64,000 bases of DNA from Bradyrhizobium sp. CB3481 (GCF_029714305.1 NZ_CP121647.1:6964501-7028500); one strand, 5' to 3'. Shown: positions 53,599-63,383, numbered from the stretch's first letter. The notes: generated from the sequence alone by a model not told the origin. A program made the numbers and translations.

Positions 53599-54819
53599 CT
53601 ACTTGTCGGCACCGGCAAACGCGGTTTCGAGGACATCGCCGATCGGCTGCCAGGTACGGCCATCGAACTGAACCAGCCGCATGTGCTTGATGGGACGGAA
53701 ATTCCACGGGCCGGTGCTGATCTTGATGCCGGGCAGCAGAACGGAGCCCTGATAATCCTTAAGCGCCGCAGCCTGCTTCATGACATTCTCGCGCGACAGG
53801 TCGTCGCCGCACTGCCTCAGCACCTGCGCCAATGTCTCGGCGGCCGCGTAGCCGAACATGGCGGCGCTTTCATCGCTGCCGCCGGCGCCGCGATAGTTTT
53901 CCAGAAACGACTGCCAGTCGGCGCCTGACTGTTCGTCCTTCCAGGCCGGATCGTCCGCGTCCTTCAGATAGGCGGCGGTGGTCACGCCCACCGCGTTTTC
54001 GACACCCGCGGGTTTCAGCCCGCCCCCAATCGACGAAGCCATCTGGTTCATGATGAACACCGGATGCCAGTCGAGGCTCGCCGCCAGGCGGATCACCTTC
54101 GCAGCGTTTTCAGGCACGCCCGCGAACACCAGAATTTCGGCTCCCGATCGCTTCAGGATCGATACGTGCGTATCAAGATGCTCATCCCTGAGATCATAGG
54201 CGATGCCGACCCTGATCATGCGTGCGACGGGACCGAGGCCATCCTCCATGCCCTTGATGACCTCGCGGCCGAAATGATCGTTCTGCCAGAGGGCGACGAT
54301 CCGCTTGCCCGGATAAAACGCCTGAATGTAGTTGGCATAGATGCGCCCCTCCTCGCGGAACGAGGGTTGCCAGCCCATGGTCCATGGAAACAGCGATGGA
54401 TCGCTGAGATGATCGTCGCCGGACGCCACGAACAGCTGGGGAATCTGCCGCTCATTGAGATATTTGCGGACCGCAAAATTGCCCGGCGTGCCGAACGAGC
54501 CGAACATCAGGAGCACCTTGTCTTCCTCGACGAGCGTGCGCGTCAGATTGAGCGCGGAGGCAGGATCGGACTTGTCGTCATAGGAGATGAAGCGCACCTT
54601 GCGGCCGTTGATGCCGCCGCGCGCGTTGAGCGTTTCGAAATAGGCCGTCTCGGCCTTGCCGATCGCCCCGAAAATCGAAAGGCCCCCGCTATAGGGCATG
54701 AGATTGCCGATGCGGATTTCGTCATCGCTCACCCCCTCCTGGCGCAAGCGTTCGGAAATCGCGCCCAGCGACGCGAGCGCGACGACGACCGCCAGAACGG
54801 CCCGGAGCAGCGTGGTCAT
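53599..54819 (-). CDS. periplasmic ABC-type branched-chain amino acid-binding protein
   Basis: A 406-residue periplasmic binding protein of the Peripla_BP_6/LivJ type. After a leader (AVLAVVVALASLGAISE) come IRIGNLMPYSGGLSIFGAIG, NARGGINGRKVRFISYDD and ILVFAGVPENAAKVIRLAAS. It would deliver amino acids or aromatic acids to an ABC permease, but no permease or ATPase gene is adjacent, so it is an orphan or acts with a partner elsewhere. The ATG is 35 codons inside the open frame because it directly begins the leader; the part upstream does not look like a signal peptide. Confidence 0.88.
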   Translation of the reverse strand: MTTLLRAVLAVVVALASLGAISERLRQEGVSDDEIRIGNLMPYSGGLSIFGAIGKAETAYFETLNARGGINGRKVRFISYDDKSDPASALNLTRTLVEEDKVLLMFGSFGTPGNFAVRKYLNERQIPQLFVASGDDHLSDPSLFPWTMGWQPSFREEGRIYANYIQAFYPGKRIVALWQNDHFGREVIKGMEDGLGPVARMIRVGIAYDLRDEHLDTHVSILKRSGAEILVFAGVPENAAKVIRLAASLDWHPVFIMNQMASSIGGGLKPAGVENAVGVTTAAYLKDADDPAWKDEQSGADWQSFLENYRGAGGSDESAAMFGYAAAETLAQVLRQCGDDLSRENVMKQAAALKDYQGSVLLPGIKISTGPWNFRPIKHMRLVQFDGRTWQPIGDVLETAFAGADK

Positions 54820-54987
54820 GGCAGGAACCCGACTGAAGAGAGCGCGTCCTCTAACTTTCGAGCCGGCCGGATTGATCCCTTGATCTAGATCAACAGTGGG
54901 CGAGTTCCCGGCAGCCAGCTGCAACTAGCGGTCATGAGGGGCGGTACCGAACGGAGTCTTCAGGCTGCACTTACATGCGACCCATGA

Positions 54988-55845
54988 TTACCGAACGCCA
55001 AAATCCAAGAACTTGTCGGCGACCTCGGCATCGATCGACCTCGCCGCAGCAATATCCGCATTGCCATCAGCCATGCCGGTTTTGAGCTTGGCAAATCCAC
55101 GGCCATAAAGCGCGCTTGCCAGCTTCGGATCAAGACGTAGCGCGGAATTGTAGTCGGCGATGGCGGCACCGGCCTGCCCCATCTTCAGACGGATCAGTCC
55201 GCGGGAATCGTACGTTGCGGCGTTGTCCGGCTCGGTCTGCAGCGCCTTGTCGCAGTCCTCCAGTGCCGCCTGCAATGCACCGACGACAGCTCGGCTCCAG
55301 CAACGGCCGCTCCAGGCGGCCCGCAAACCAGGATCGATCCGGATCGCCTCGTCGAAGTCCCGCGCCGCGCGATCGTAGTCCCGCTTTTTCAGGTGGGCCA
55401 TCGCGCGGTTCGCGAACGCCTCGGCGTAGTCGGCCTTGAGCCTGATCGCCTCATCGAAAGCCCTGATCGCAACGTCATATTCGCCCTTTCTGAGGTACGC
55501 GACGCCGCGATTGTTGAGCGGCTTGGTGTAGGTCTGATTGAGCTTGATCGATTGGTCGAAGTCCTGGATGGCGCGGTCGTAGTCTTGCTTTGCGACATAG
55601 GCATTGCCGCGATTATTGTAGGCGATCGGCAGTGCCGCCGCGCTGCCCTGCACCGTCTGGATGAGCGCCGTGCAACCTTCGATGCGGGCTTCAGGCGACG
55701 CGGCGCCTTTGCCGTTGCACAATTCAGTATTCTTTAGATAATCGTTCTTCTGTCCTGGCCCCTGCGCCGCTGCGGGCCATCCGAGCAGCAGGACGAGCAT
55801 GGGGGCCATCGCCTCGAAGCCCAGGCCTGCCCGCAAAGAAATCAC
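54988..55845 (-). CDS. exported TPR-repeat protein
   Basis: A 285-residue protein with a leader (MAPMLVLLLGWPAAAQG). TPR repeats include AYNNRGNAYVAKQDYDRAIQ, then FDEAIRLKADYAEAFANRAM, then FDEAIRIDPGLRAAWSGRCW. Two Cys before the repeats (ELCNGK and EGCTAL) may pair. The GTG start directly follows the stop of the FecR gene, so the two are translationally coupled; an ATG 12 codons later also gives a leader. It would be a periplasmic scaffold that acts with the FecR lipoprotein. Confidence 0.78.
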   Translation of the reverse strand: MISLRAGLGFEAMAPMLVLLLGWPAAAQGPGQKNDYLKNTELCNGKGAASPEARIEGCTALIQTVQGSAAALPIAYNNRGNAYVAKQDYDRAIQDFDQSIKLNQTYTKPLNNRGVAYLRKGEYDVAIRAFDEAIRLKADYAEAFANRAMAHLKKRDYDRAARDFDEAIRIDPGLRAAWSGRCWSRAVVGALQAALEDCDKALQTEPDNAATYDSRGLIRLKMGQAGAAIADYNSALRLDPKLASALYGRGFAKLKTGMADGNADIAAARSIDAEVADKFLDFGVR

Positions 55846-56496
55846 CTAGCATCCCCGGCAGATCTTCAAGTTGAACCTGTCGCGGTCCTGCGGCTCGGCT
55901 CGCTGCTCAGCGGCAGGCGCCGAGCGCTTCGCAACCTTGTGCTTGCCCGCTTCGATCAGCGTCGAGAATTTCACGGCGCCATCTTCCGAAATCTCGACAT
56001 GGGGCGTCGTGCCTCGAATGCCCATCGTTGCGACCGGCGTATCGACTTTCATGTCGCCGCTCTTTGCGACATTACCGGCCACGAAGGTGATCGTTCCGCT
56101 CGTCAGATTGAACAAGGTCGAATTCGATTTGCTGTTCGGATCGTAGACGAATTCGTCCAACGCGATCCGCGCGTTGCTCGACAGATTGAACGAGCTGCCA
56201 TCGGCAAAGTTGATGCCGATCCGTCCATCGGCGCCTGTCTTCACCACATCGCCCTGATAGACCACGTCACCGACCTTGGTCTCCTGCCCGCTCATACTTG
56301 CCTGAACGACCTTGGCGCTGGCGCGCTCAATCGAGACCGAACCGGTGGCAACGACAACTTTGCCAATCGCCTTAGACGGGGCATCCAGAACGGCCGGCCG
56401 TGGCGGTGCGATTTGGGCCTGAGAATAACCAGGGAAACAGCCAGCCAGCGTCAAAACAAAACCGGCAACTAATACGAGATTCTTTTGCGTAACCAT
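55846..56496 (-). CDS. FecR-domain lipoprotein
   Basis: A 216-residue protein with a leader (LVLVAGFVLTLAGC) that ends in a lipobox-like LAGC, so it is probably a lipoprotein. The body is a FecR domain: VGDVVYQGDVVKTGADGRIG, then FADGSSFNLSSNARIALDEF and VKTDTPVATMGIRGTTP-like residues. FecR proteins regulate or bind partners; many FecR-domain proteins outside the TonB systems are surface-associated. GGGAGGG precedes the ATG. The divergent giant protein has the same FecR domain at its N-terminus. Confidence 0.85.
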   Translation of the reverse strand: MVTQKNLVLVAGFVLTLAGCFPGYSQAQIAPPRPAVLDAPSKAIGKVVVATGSVSIERASAKVVQASMSGQETKVGDVVYQGDVVKTGADGRIGINFADGSSFNLSSNARIALDEFVYDPNSKSNSTLFNLTSGTITFVAGNVAKSGDMKVDTPVATMGIRGTTPHVEISEDGAVKFSTLIEAGKHKVAKRSAPAAEQRAEPQDRDRFNLKICRGC

Positions 56497-56912
56497 GACC
56501 CTCCCCTTTCGAGAAGATCCCGTTCGCGTAACGGTCCGCTGGTTTACTCAAGAACAACCAAACGCTGCACCACGTCTAATGCGCTGTAGTCCAATGTAGT
56601 GTGGTAGTCCAATGCCGACCACTTCAAATATTTTTCAAATTGTACTCCCAGGACTTGCGTGGTGCCACAAAAAGGGCGCACGTTGGCCGTCAAGATGAAT
56701 TCAATAATTCTTGAGGGGGCCGGACACGTTCGCGGCGAAACAAGCTTGACGCCGCCCTGGGCACGTCTTCCCCCTGAAGATACTAGGTTATTTGATCAGA
56801 CATTTCGGCGGGCAGCCTAAGGCTGGCCGGCGCCAGAAATTTTGGACCTCCGGGCGTCCGGCAAGCCAAAGCAAGAAGACGGCGGCGCCACGCTGGGCAG
56901 CGAGGTCAAGCC
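56497..56912. other. divergent control region between FecR operon and giant surface protein
   Basis: About 416 bp. Two direct copies of TAGTCCAATG lie 18 bp apart, at 56587 and 56605, about two helical turns, as in activator-binding sites. It should hold the promoters of both transcripts. AT-rich from 56625 to 56720. Confidence 0.4.
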
Positions 56913-59900
56913 ATGTCAGTTGCGTCCCATATTGCGTCCGGGGACCAGGCCGTTGCGGCCGCGCTTCCCCCAATCATCGGCAGCATCCAAGCAGCCATCG
57001 GTTGCGGTACCTGGACGCCTGCCGGTGGTGTTGATGTTCAAGCGATGGCCGGCGATCCCATTCGTCAAGGCGATTTGGTCGAGACTGCGGCCGACGGACA
57101 GATCGCGATCAGCATGATCGACGGCACCCAATTCGTCCTGTCGCACGACACGCGGGTGATCTTTGACGGCTTCGTCTGCGATCCCGGCTGTGCCTCGCAA
57201 TCACCGCTGTTCGCGGTGGACAAGGGATCATTCGCCTTCGTTGCCGGCCGGATGGCAAAGACCGGTTCGCTCCGGATCGACACGCCGGTCGGAATCATTC
57301 GCGGCCGGGCCCAAGCTGGCGGGTTTGGCATGCTGTCGCTCACGGCGCTCACGTTCGCAGTGATGAGCGATGTCAAGGCGGCCGACCCTGACGCGACGTT
57401 CCTGGACGACGACAATATTGCGTACAAGGATCTTGAACACGGCGCGTTCGAGCTCTGGACCAAGGAGGCGATCCCGAGGCACATCATCGTCGAAGATCCC
57501 AGTGAGACGGTCGTGCTTACCAGGAGAGGCTCCTCGGTCAACGTAAGCCAGGTCGCAAACTCCGCTATCCGCATGGAAGAATTGCAAGCGGCCCAGCAGG
57601 CCGTGCTGGCCAACTACGCCAAGGGCTATGGGCCCGGCGGATCCAGCACTCCCTATTATCTCGATTTGCCGAAGCTGCAGCCGATCAACTACGGCCAAGC
57701 CGGCGGCTCGACGCCGCTAGGCACGCTCCCACCGCTGCCGGAGGGTCCAAGTCCCTTCGTCATCGAACCGTTCATTCCGCCGCCCCAGCCACCGTCATTG
57801 AATTCGGCAACTGGCCCGACCCTGATCGATACGGCCGCACTCGATCTCTTCATCGCGTCCGGAGGAAGTTTCGCCGCCAGCAGCTCCGAGCCAGGAGCGA
57901 CGCTGACCTTCGGCATCGGCGGCGGCACCGCCGGCAATACGGTGATGGAAGGCATCACCTACAATATTTCGAAGGCAGGCCTCTACGGCACACTCTTTCT
58001 TAACAGCACCACCGGCGCCTACCTCTACGTCCCGAACAATGCCGCGGTGAACGCGCTGTCGGCACCTACGACCGAAAATTTCACAATCACGGTTTCGGAC
58101 GGCACGCTGTCGGTCAGTCAAACCTACACGGTCATCATCAACGGCACGAATGACGCCGCGATTATTGCCGGCACCATCACCGGTTCGGTGACCGAGGCCA
58201 GTGGCACCGTTGCTGGCACTTCGACCGCGACCGGCACGCTCACTGACACTGACGTCGATAATCCACCCAACACCTTCACCGAAGTCAGCTCGGCGACACC
58301 GAGCGCGAAGGGCTACGGCACGTTCACGATAACAGCGGCGGGCGTGTGGACCTACACGCTCGACAATACCAATGCCGCGGTGCAGGCGCTCAACGTCGGC
58401 ACTACGCTGATCGATACCTTCACTGTGGCCACGATAGATGGCACCACCCAGCTGGTGACGATCACCATCACCGGCGCCAATGATGCGGCCGTCATTTCCG
58501 GCGCGAAGACCGGATCGGTGGTCGAGGCGAGCGGTACTTCGCCGGGCACCCCCGTCGCGACCGGCACGCTCACCGATACCGACGTCGACAATGTGGCCAA
58601 CAGCTTCATCGCCGTGCTCTCACCGACCACGAGCAACAACGGCTATGGTAGCTTCATCATGACCGCGGCCGGCGTGTGGACCTACACGCTCGACAACGCC
58701 AATGCTGCCGTGCAGGCGCTCAATACCGGTGAGACACTGACCGACACCTTCACCGTGGCCACCGTGGACGGCACCACGCAGGTGGTGACGATCACCATCA
58801 CCGGCGCCAATGATGCCGCGATCGTTTCCGGCACCATCACCGGCGCGGTGGTCGAGGCCGGCACCTCCGCACCCGGCACGCCGGTCGCGACCGGTGCGCT
58901 CACTGCCTCCGACGCCGACAATGCCGCGAATGCCTTCACAGCCGTTAGTTCGCCGACCGCGAGCAGCAAAGGTTACGGCAGCTTCACCATGACCGCGGCC
59001 GGCGTGTGGACCTATACGCTGGACAACAGCAACCCCGCGGTGCAGGCCCTCAATGTCGGCGGCACGCTGACCGACACCTTCACGGTTACCACCGTGGACG
59101 GCACGACGCAGGTCGTGACGATCACGATTGCCGGCACCAACGACGCTGCGGTCATTTTCGGTACCACCACCGGCTCGGTGATCGAAGCAGGCACCGCCGC
59201 GCCCGGTGCGCCCGTTGCGACCGGCACGCTCGCCGATACCGACGTCGACAACGCGGCCAACACCTTTGCGGCGGTCAGCTCCCCGGCTGCGAGTAGCAAA
59301 GGATACGGCAGCTTCACCATGACCGCGGCCGGCGTGTGGACCTACACGCTCGACAATACCAACTCCGCCGTGCAGGCGCTCAATGCCGGCGAGACGCTGA
59401 CCGACACCTTCACCGTGGCCACCGTGGATGGCACCACGCAGGTCGTGACGATCACCATCACCGGCGCCAATGATGCGGCCGTGATTTCCGGCACCAAGAC
59501 CGGATCGGTCGTCGAGGCTACCGGGACCGCGGCCGGCATCCCCGTCGCGACCGGCACGCTCACCGATGTCGACGTCGACAATGCGGACAACAGTTTCGTA
59601 GCGGTAACATCGCCCGCTGCAAGCAGCAAAGGCTACGGCAGCTTCACCATCACGGCGGCCGGCGTGTGGACCTACACGCTCGACAATACTAACCCTGCCG
59701 TGCAGGCGCTCAATGTCGGCGGTACGCTGACCGACACTTTCACGGTGGCCGCCGTGGACGGCACGACGCAGGTGATGACGATCACCATCGCCGGCGCCAA
59801 TGACGCAGCGGTCATTTCCGGCGCCACGACCGGCTCGGTGACCGAGGCCGGCACCACCACGCCGGGCACGCCCGTTGCGACCGGCACGCTTACCGATACC

Positions 59901-61931
59901 GACGTCGACAATGCGGCCAACACCTTCGCGGCGGTCAGCTCGCCGACAGCGAGCACCAAAGGCTACGGCACGTTCATGATAACCGTGGCCGGCGTGTGGA
60001 CCTACATGCTGGACAACAACAATAGCACGGTGCAGGCCCTTGATCCCGGCGAGACGCTGACCGACACGTTCACCGTCGCCACGATCGACGGCACGACACA
60101 GACGGTGACCATCGTCATCCACGGCAGCAGCGATGCAGACCCCAACGATTTCGACAATCTGGCCCTGGGGGACCATGTCATCGTCGATGCGCCCTATGTT
60201 TACGGAACGCCGAACGGCGAGAACATCGCGGGCGGCGGCGATGAATTTCAGATCGTCTACGCCGGCGCCGGCAATGACACCGTCAACGGCACCGGCAAGG
60301 ATGACATTCTGTATTCGGGATCCGGCAACGATACGATCAAGGGAAACGACGGCAACGACACCATCTACGGCGGATCCGGAAACGACACTGTCAACGGCAA
60401 CAACGGCAGCGATACCATCACGGGTGGATTCGGCGCTGACCAGCTGACGGGCAGCAATGGCGATGACGTGTTCGTCTATTTGTCCGTTGCCGATTCCAAC
60501 TCGAGCCAGTTCGACACCATTACCGATTTCGCGTCAGGTTCGGACAAGATCAACCTGGCGGCGCTTGGCGCGCTGGCATTCCTGCACCTGACCTCGACAA
60601 GCACGCCGGTGCCGCCGCATACCATCGCCTGGATCTACAACAGCGCGAGCAATGAAACGATCGTCTACGTGAATCCGACCGATACCACCCTGAAAATCGG
60701 CGATTCGTCCCTCCTGGAAATTCACTTGCAGGGCATCGTCTCCGTTCAGGAGTCGGATTTCATCTTTCAGGCGGCAGATACCGTTGTTGCAGCCAGCGAA
60801 GCCATTGACCTCGCGCTTGAGACTCTCGTAGTGGCCGACGCCGCCGCAGTTACGGAGGCCAGCGCTGAAACATCCGCCAGCACCAACGATGCCTTGATCG
60901 CCAGCGACAGCTCCGGTTGGGTCCTGTCAGCAACCGACGAAAGCTCCCAGTTCCATTTCAAGCCCGACGTCGGTTCAGTCGGCTCGGTCAAGCTTGCGCA
61001 TTTTGGCGAAACCTCGGCCTCTGCGATGGTCGACAGCGACGAAGCAACCGTTGCACTGACAGCTGGATCGGCGATCGAGCCCTGGGACGAATACACTGCG
61101 ACGCCAACGGAGAGTCTCTTCACGTTCCATCAAGAATCAATCCAGGCCAATGCAGGCGCCGTTACGATCGGCGAAACAACCTTGATGTCTCCGATCGGTA
61201 CGATCCAATCTCTCGGCTTCACGGCTACGTATGCGGTCGCCGCCTCGCAACATGTCGAACATGGCGTATCGCCCGTCGCCGGCGCGAACCACCCGTCGCA
61301 GCATGAGTCGCACGCCGCCGCCGGCTCCAACGATCCTGATCCGCCGGCAAATGCTGTCGCCGCCTCACAGCTCGCCCAGCTTGGGGTAACACCGGGCAGC
61401 GGCGCGGGCCACCAGCCATCGCAGCATGAGCCGCATGCCGCGTCCCAGCAATCCGGCTTCAACGGTCCTCATACGCCGGCGAATGCCGTCGCCGCATCAC
61501 AGCTTGCCCAGCTTGGAGTCACACCGGGCAGCGGCGCGAGCCACCAGCAATCGCAGCATGAGCCGCATACAGCGTCTCAGCAATCCGGCCCCAGCGAGCC
61601 TCATTTACCACTGTCCTCTCCTCCGGCGGCCGCCAACCCAAGCCACCAAGCCGATCACGCGAGCGGCGGTCCAGCACCGGCGGTGAACGACCCCGGCCAC
61701 GGCAATTCATTCCATTTCAAGAACGAGGTTGCCGCCATACACACCGAGCCGATCGTGTCGGTAGTAGAATTGAACTCCGCCCCCATTCCGGGCGCAGGCG
61801 GGCACGGTGCAGAACACGGTGGATCTGCGGCAATCCTGGAAACAGAAACGGCTGCGCTCTCTCAGACTGAACAGCACCCGGGCAGCCATGCCTATGTCGC
61901 GAGCCACGGGTCGCACGAGTTGTTGATCTGA
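56913..61931 (+). CDS. giant FecR-VCBS-RTX surface protein
   Basis: A 1672-residue, Thr/Ala/Gly/Asn-rich protein, low in Cys (two). Order: FecR domain (residues about 20-150; GDLVETAADGQIAISMIDGT and RIDTPVGIIRGR), a Pro/Gly-rich region, six VCBS repeats of 110 residues (411-1070), RTX nonapeptides (GGSGNDTVNGNNGSDTI and similar; about 1117-1189), and a His/Gln/Ser-rich tail. There is no signal peptide, so secretion by a type I system using the C-terminus is likely; no such system is in the window. GAGGTC precedes the ATG. It would be a calcium-stabilised cell-surface adhesin or biofilm protein. A large antisense frame is a shadow. Confidence 0.92.
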   Translation: MSVASHIASGDQAVAAALPPIIGSIQAAIGCGTWTPAGGVDVQAMAGDPIRQGDLVETAADGQIAISMIDGTQFVLSHDTRVIFDGFVCDPGCASQSPLFAVDKGSFAFVAGRMAKTGSLRIDTPVGIIRGRAQAGGFGMLSLTALTFAVMSDVKAADPDATFLDDDNIAYKDLEHGAFELWTKEAIPRHIIVEDPSETVVLTRRGSSVNVSQVANSAIRMEELQAAQQAVLANYAKGYGPGGSSTPYYLDLPKLQPINYGQAGGSTPLGTLPPLPEGPSPFVIEPFIPPPQPPSLNSATGPTLIDTAALDLFIASGGSFAASSSEPGATLTFGIGGGTAGNTVMEGITYNISKAGLYGTLFLNSTTGAYLYVPNNAAVNALSAPTTENFTITVSDGTLSVSQTYTVIINGTNDAAIIAGTITGSVTEASGTVAGTSTATGTLTDTDVDNPPNTFTEVSSATPSAKGYGTFTITAAGVWTYTLDNTNAAVQALNVGTTLIDTFTVATIDGTTQLVTITITGANDAAVISGAKTGSVVEASGTSPGTPVATGTLTDTDVDNVANSFIAVLSPTTSNNGYGSFIMTAAGVWTYTLDNANAAVQALNTGETLTDTFTVATVDGTTQVVTITITGANDAAIVSGTITGAVVEAGTSAPGTPVATGALTASDADNAANAFTAVSSPTASSKGYGSFTMTAAGVWTYTLDNSNPAVQALNVGGTLTDTFTVTTVDGTTQVVTITIAGTNDAAVIFGTTTGSVIEAGTAAPGAPVATGTLADTDVDNAANTFAAVSSPAASSKGYGSFTMTAAGVWTYTLDNTNSAVQALNAGETLTDTFTVATVDGTTQVVTITITGANDAAVISGTKTGSVVEATGTAAGIPVATGTLTDVDVDNADNSFVAVTSPAASSKGYGSFTITAAGVWTYTLDNTNPAVQALNVGGTLTDTFTVAAVDGTTQVMTITIAGANDAAVISGATTGSVTEAGTTTPGTPVATGTLTDTDVDNAANTFAAVSSPTASTKGYGTFMITVAGVWTYMLDNNNSTVQALDPGETLTDTFTVATIDGTTQTVTIVIHGSSDADPNDFDNLALGDHVIVDAPYVYGTPNGENIAGGGDEFQIVYAGAGNDTVNGTGKDDILYSGSGNDTIKGNDGNDTIYGGSGNDTVNGNNGSDTITGGFGADQLTGSNGDDVFVYLSVADSNSSQFDTITDFASGSDKINLAALGALAFLHLTSTSTPVPPHTIAWIYNSASNETIVYVNPTDTTLKIGDSSLLEIHLQGIVSVQESDFIFQAADTVVAASEAIDLALETLVVADAAAVTEASAETSASTNDALIASDSSGWVLSATDESSQFHFKPDVGSVGSVKLAHFGETSASAMVDSDEATVALTAGSAIEPWDEYTATPTESLFTFHQESIQANAGAVTIGETTLMSPIGTIQSLGFTATYAVAASQHVEHGVSPVAGANHPSQHESHAAAGSNDPDPPANAVAASQLAQLGVTPGSGAGHQPSQHEPHAASQQSGFNGPHTPANAVAASQLAQLGVTPGSGASHQQSQHEPHTASQQSGPSEPHLPLSSPPAAANPSHQADHASGGPAPAVNDPGHGNSFHFKNEVAAIHTEPIVSVVELNSAPIPGAGGHGAEHGGSAAILETETAALSQTEQHPGSHAYVASHGSHELLI
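58143..60122. repeat. six tandem 330-bp VCBS repeats
   Basis: Six units, each exactly 330 bp (110 codons), start at 58143, 58473, 58803, 59133, 59463 and 59793, each with GGC(A/G)CC-AA(T/C)GA-type sequence. They are very similar but not identical. Each encodes one VCBS domain. Exact period and high similarity mean unequal crossing-over could change the copy number. Confidence 0.92.
61351..61600. repeat. two 132-bp repeats in the tail
   Basis: Two 132-bp units encode a 44-residue His/Gln/Ser-rich block (VAASQLAQLGVTPGSGA), with a more diverged copy just before (near 61231). They make up the histidine-rich C-terminal tail. Confidence 0.8.
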
Positions 61932-61962
61932 CAGAGTTGTCGAAGCCGGCAGCCACAGGTCA

Positions 61963-62244
61963 TCACCGACCGAGTGCGTAGAATTCGCTGTTCGGCCGCA
62001 TGTTCGTGACGTTCGCATGGCGGTTGGACAGCCCGAAGAAGGCGGAAATCGCCGCAATGTCCCAAGCATCCTCCTCGGTAAAACCGTGCGCATGGAGAGC
62101 GAGCAGACCGCTGTCGTCCACCTTGTAGGCCTCGGTGGAAACCTTGATGGCGAATTCGATCATGCTCTTTTGCCGGTCGGTTATGCCAGCCTTCCTGTAA
62201 TTCGTCGAGTGCGGCAGAAGTAGCCGGCGGGCGACCTCCTTCAA
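61963..62244 (-). CDS. truncated peroxidase-related (AhpD-like) protein
   Basis: A 93-residue fragment: AGITDRQKSMIEFAIKVSTE, then GFTEEDAWDIAAISAFFGLS, then MRPNSEFYALGR. That is the C-terminal half of an about 190-residue peroxidase-related/carboxymuconolactone family member. The N-terminal half with the CxxC redox centre is absent. Its TTG start overlaps the cyclase stop, and GGAG lies five bases before it, so it might still be translated as a coupled gene. Whether it is a remnant or an active shortened form is open. Confidence 0.5.
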   Translation of the reverse strand: MKEVARRLLLPHSTNYRKAGITDRQKSMIEFAIKVSTEAYKVDDSGLLALHAHGFTEEDAWDIAAISAFFGLSNRHANVTNMRPNSEFYALGR

Positions 62245-63353
62245 ATCATCTCCAGCACGTTGTATGCCGCTATGGGTCGACGCAAACCCTTGAGCGTCAG
62301 TTCGCCTACTGGCTCCGCGGTTGCCCTGCCATCGAGCGCCTCGCGTACTTTGCTATCAACCAAGATCTGACCATCCCGCGCTTCTGCGCAAAGACGGGCA
62401 GCCAGATTTACCACGGTCCCGATCGCGCTGTATTCGGAGCGGCCCTCGAAGCCGATAGCGCCGAGGGTCGCATATCCATATGCAATGCCGACTCCAAAGC
62501 CGAGCTCGTATCTTTCACGCCGCCACTTTCCCGATAACTCCGACAAGCGGCTGCGCATCGCGACCGCCATCTGAACAGCTCGCTGGCACGGGTCTGGACA
62601 AGGAATCGGATCGCCGAAAATCACCATGATTCCGTCGCCCAGGAATCTCTCCAGCGTGCCTTCAAACTCGTGGACCAGGGAGCCCAGCGTTGCATGGTAC
62701 TCCCGCATCACCGCCATCACCTCCTCGGGCTCGGCGATCTCTGCGAAGGCAGTAAAGCCTCGCAGGTCACCGAAGACTATTGTCACTTGTCTGCGGTGGC
62801 TCGCCAAAGGCTCATGCGTCGAGGAGGAAAGAATCAATTCCGCGATCTGCGGCGAAAGAAAGCGTTTTAGACGGCCCACCCGTTCAATTTGCACAACTTG
62901 CTCCGCAACGCGTTGCTCAAGCATTCTGTTCCACACTGAGAGTTCGCCCGCCTGTGCTTCAACTCGATCATGCAGTTCCTTGATGCGGAGCATGGAGCGC
63001 ACGCGCGCAACGAGTGCTGCATGGTCGATTGGTTTGGTCAGATACTCGTCGGCGCCCGCGTTAAGTCCGGTGACGACATCTCTTGAGTCAGCTCGCGCCG
63101 TCACCATGATGATTGGAACGAATCCGAGCGTCGTATCGACCTTCAATCGCCGGCAGACTTCCAAGCCATCGATTTTCGGCATCATGACGTCGAGGAGGAC
63201 AACGTCTGGCGCGACTTCACGCACGACGGCGAGCGCGCGTTCACCGTTTTCGGCCTCCACGGTCTCGTATCCCTCAGCACCGAGACGCGCGGTAAGAAGG
63301 CAGCGATTCGTTTCGTTGTCATCCACGATCAGGATTCGGGGCGGGACATGCAT
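62241..63353 (-). CDS. receiver-class III cyclase
   Basis: A 370-residue protein. An N-terminal receiver (acidic pair in ILIVDDNETNR, phospho-Asp in VVLLDVMMPKIDG, Lys in YLTKPIDH) is joined by a coiled-coil segment to a class III adenylate/guanylate cyclase domain with VTIVFGDLRGFTAF and FLGDGIMVIFGDP carrying the metal-binding Asp residues. Phosphorylation of the receiver should control synthesis of a cyclic nucleotide. It is downstream of a single-receiver gene and a histidine kinase, which are the obvious donors. The next gene's start overlaps its stop. Confidence 0.92.
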   Translation of the reverse strand: MHVPPRILIVDDNETNRCLLTARLGAEGYETVEAENGERALAVVREVAPDVVLLDVMMPKIDGLEVCRRLKVDTTLGFVPIIMVTARADSRDVVTGLNAGADEYLTKPIDHAALVARVRSMLRIKELHDRVEAQAGELSVWNRMLEQRVAEQVVQIERVGRLKRFLSPQIAELILSSSTHEPLASHRRQVTIVFGDLRGFTAFAEIAEPEEVMAVMREYHATLGSLVHEFEGTLERFLGDGIMVIFGDPIPCPDPCQRAVQMAVAMRSRLSELSGKWRRERYELGFGVGIAYGYATLGAIGFEGRSEYSAIGTVVNLAARLCAEARDGQILVDSKVREALDGRATAEPVGELTLKGLRRPIAAYNVLEMI

Positions 63354-63383
63354 TTCTGCTCCACGTCGGCACGCGTTGGAACC

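Noticed and set aside
58620..60176. 518-codon frame antisense to the VCBS repeats
   Set aside because: It is the periodic complement of the repeated VCBS codons, made of Gly/Arg/His-rich repeats. The plus-strand gene is clearly the real one.
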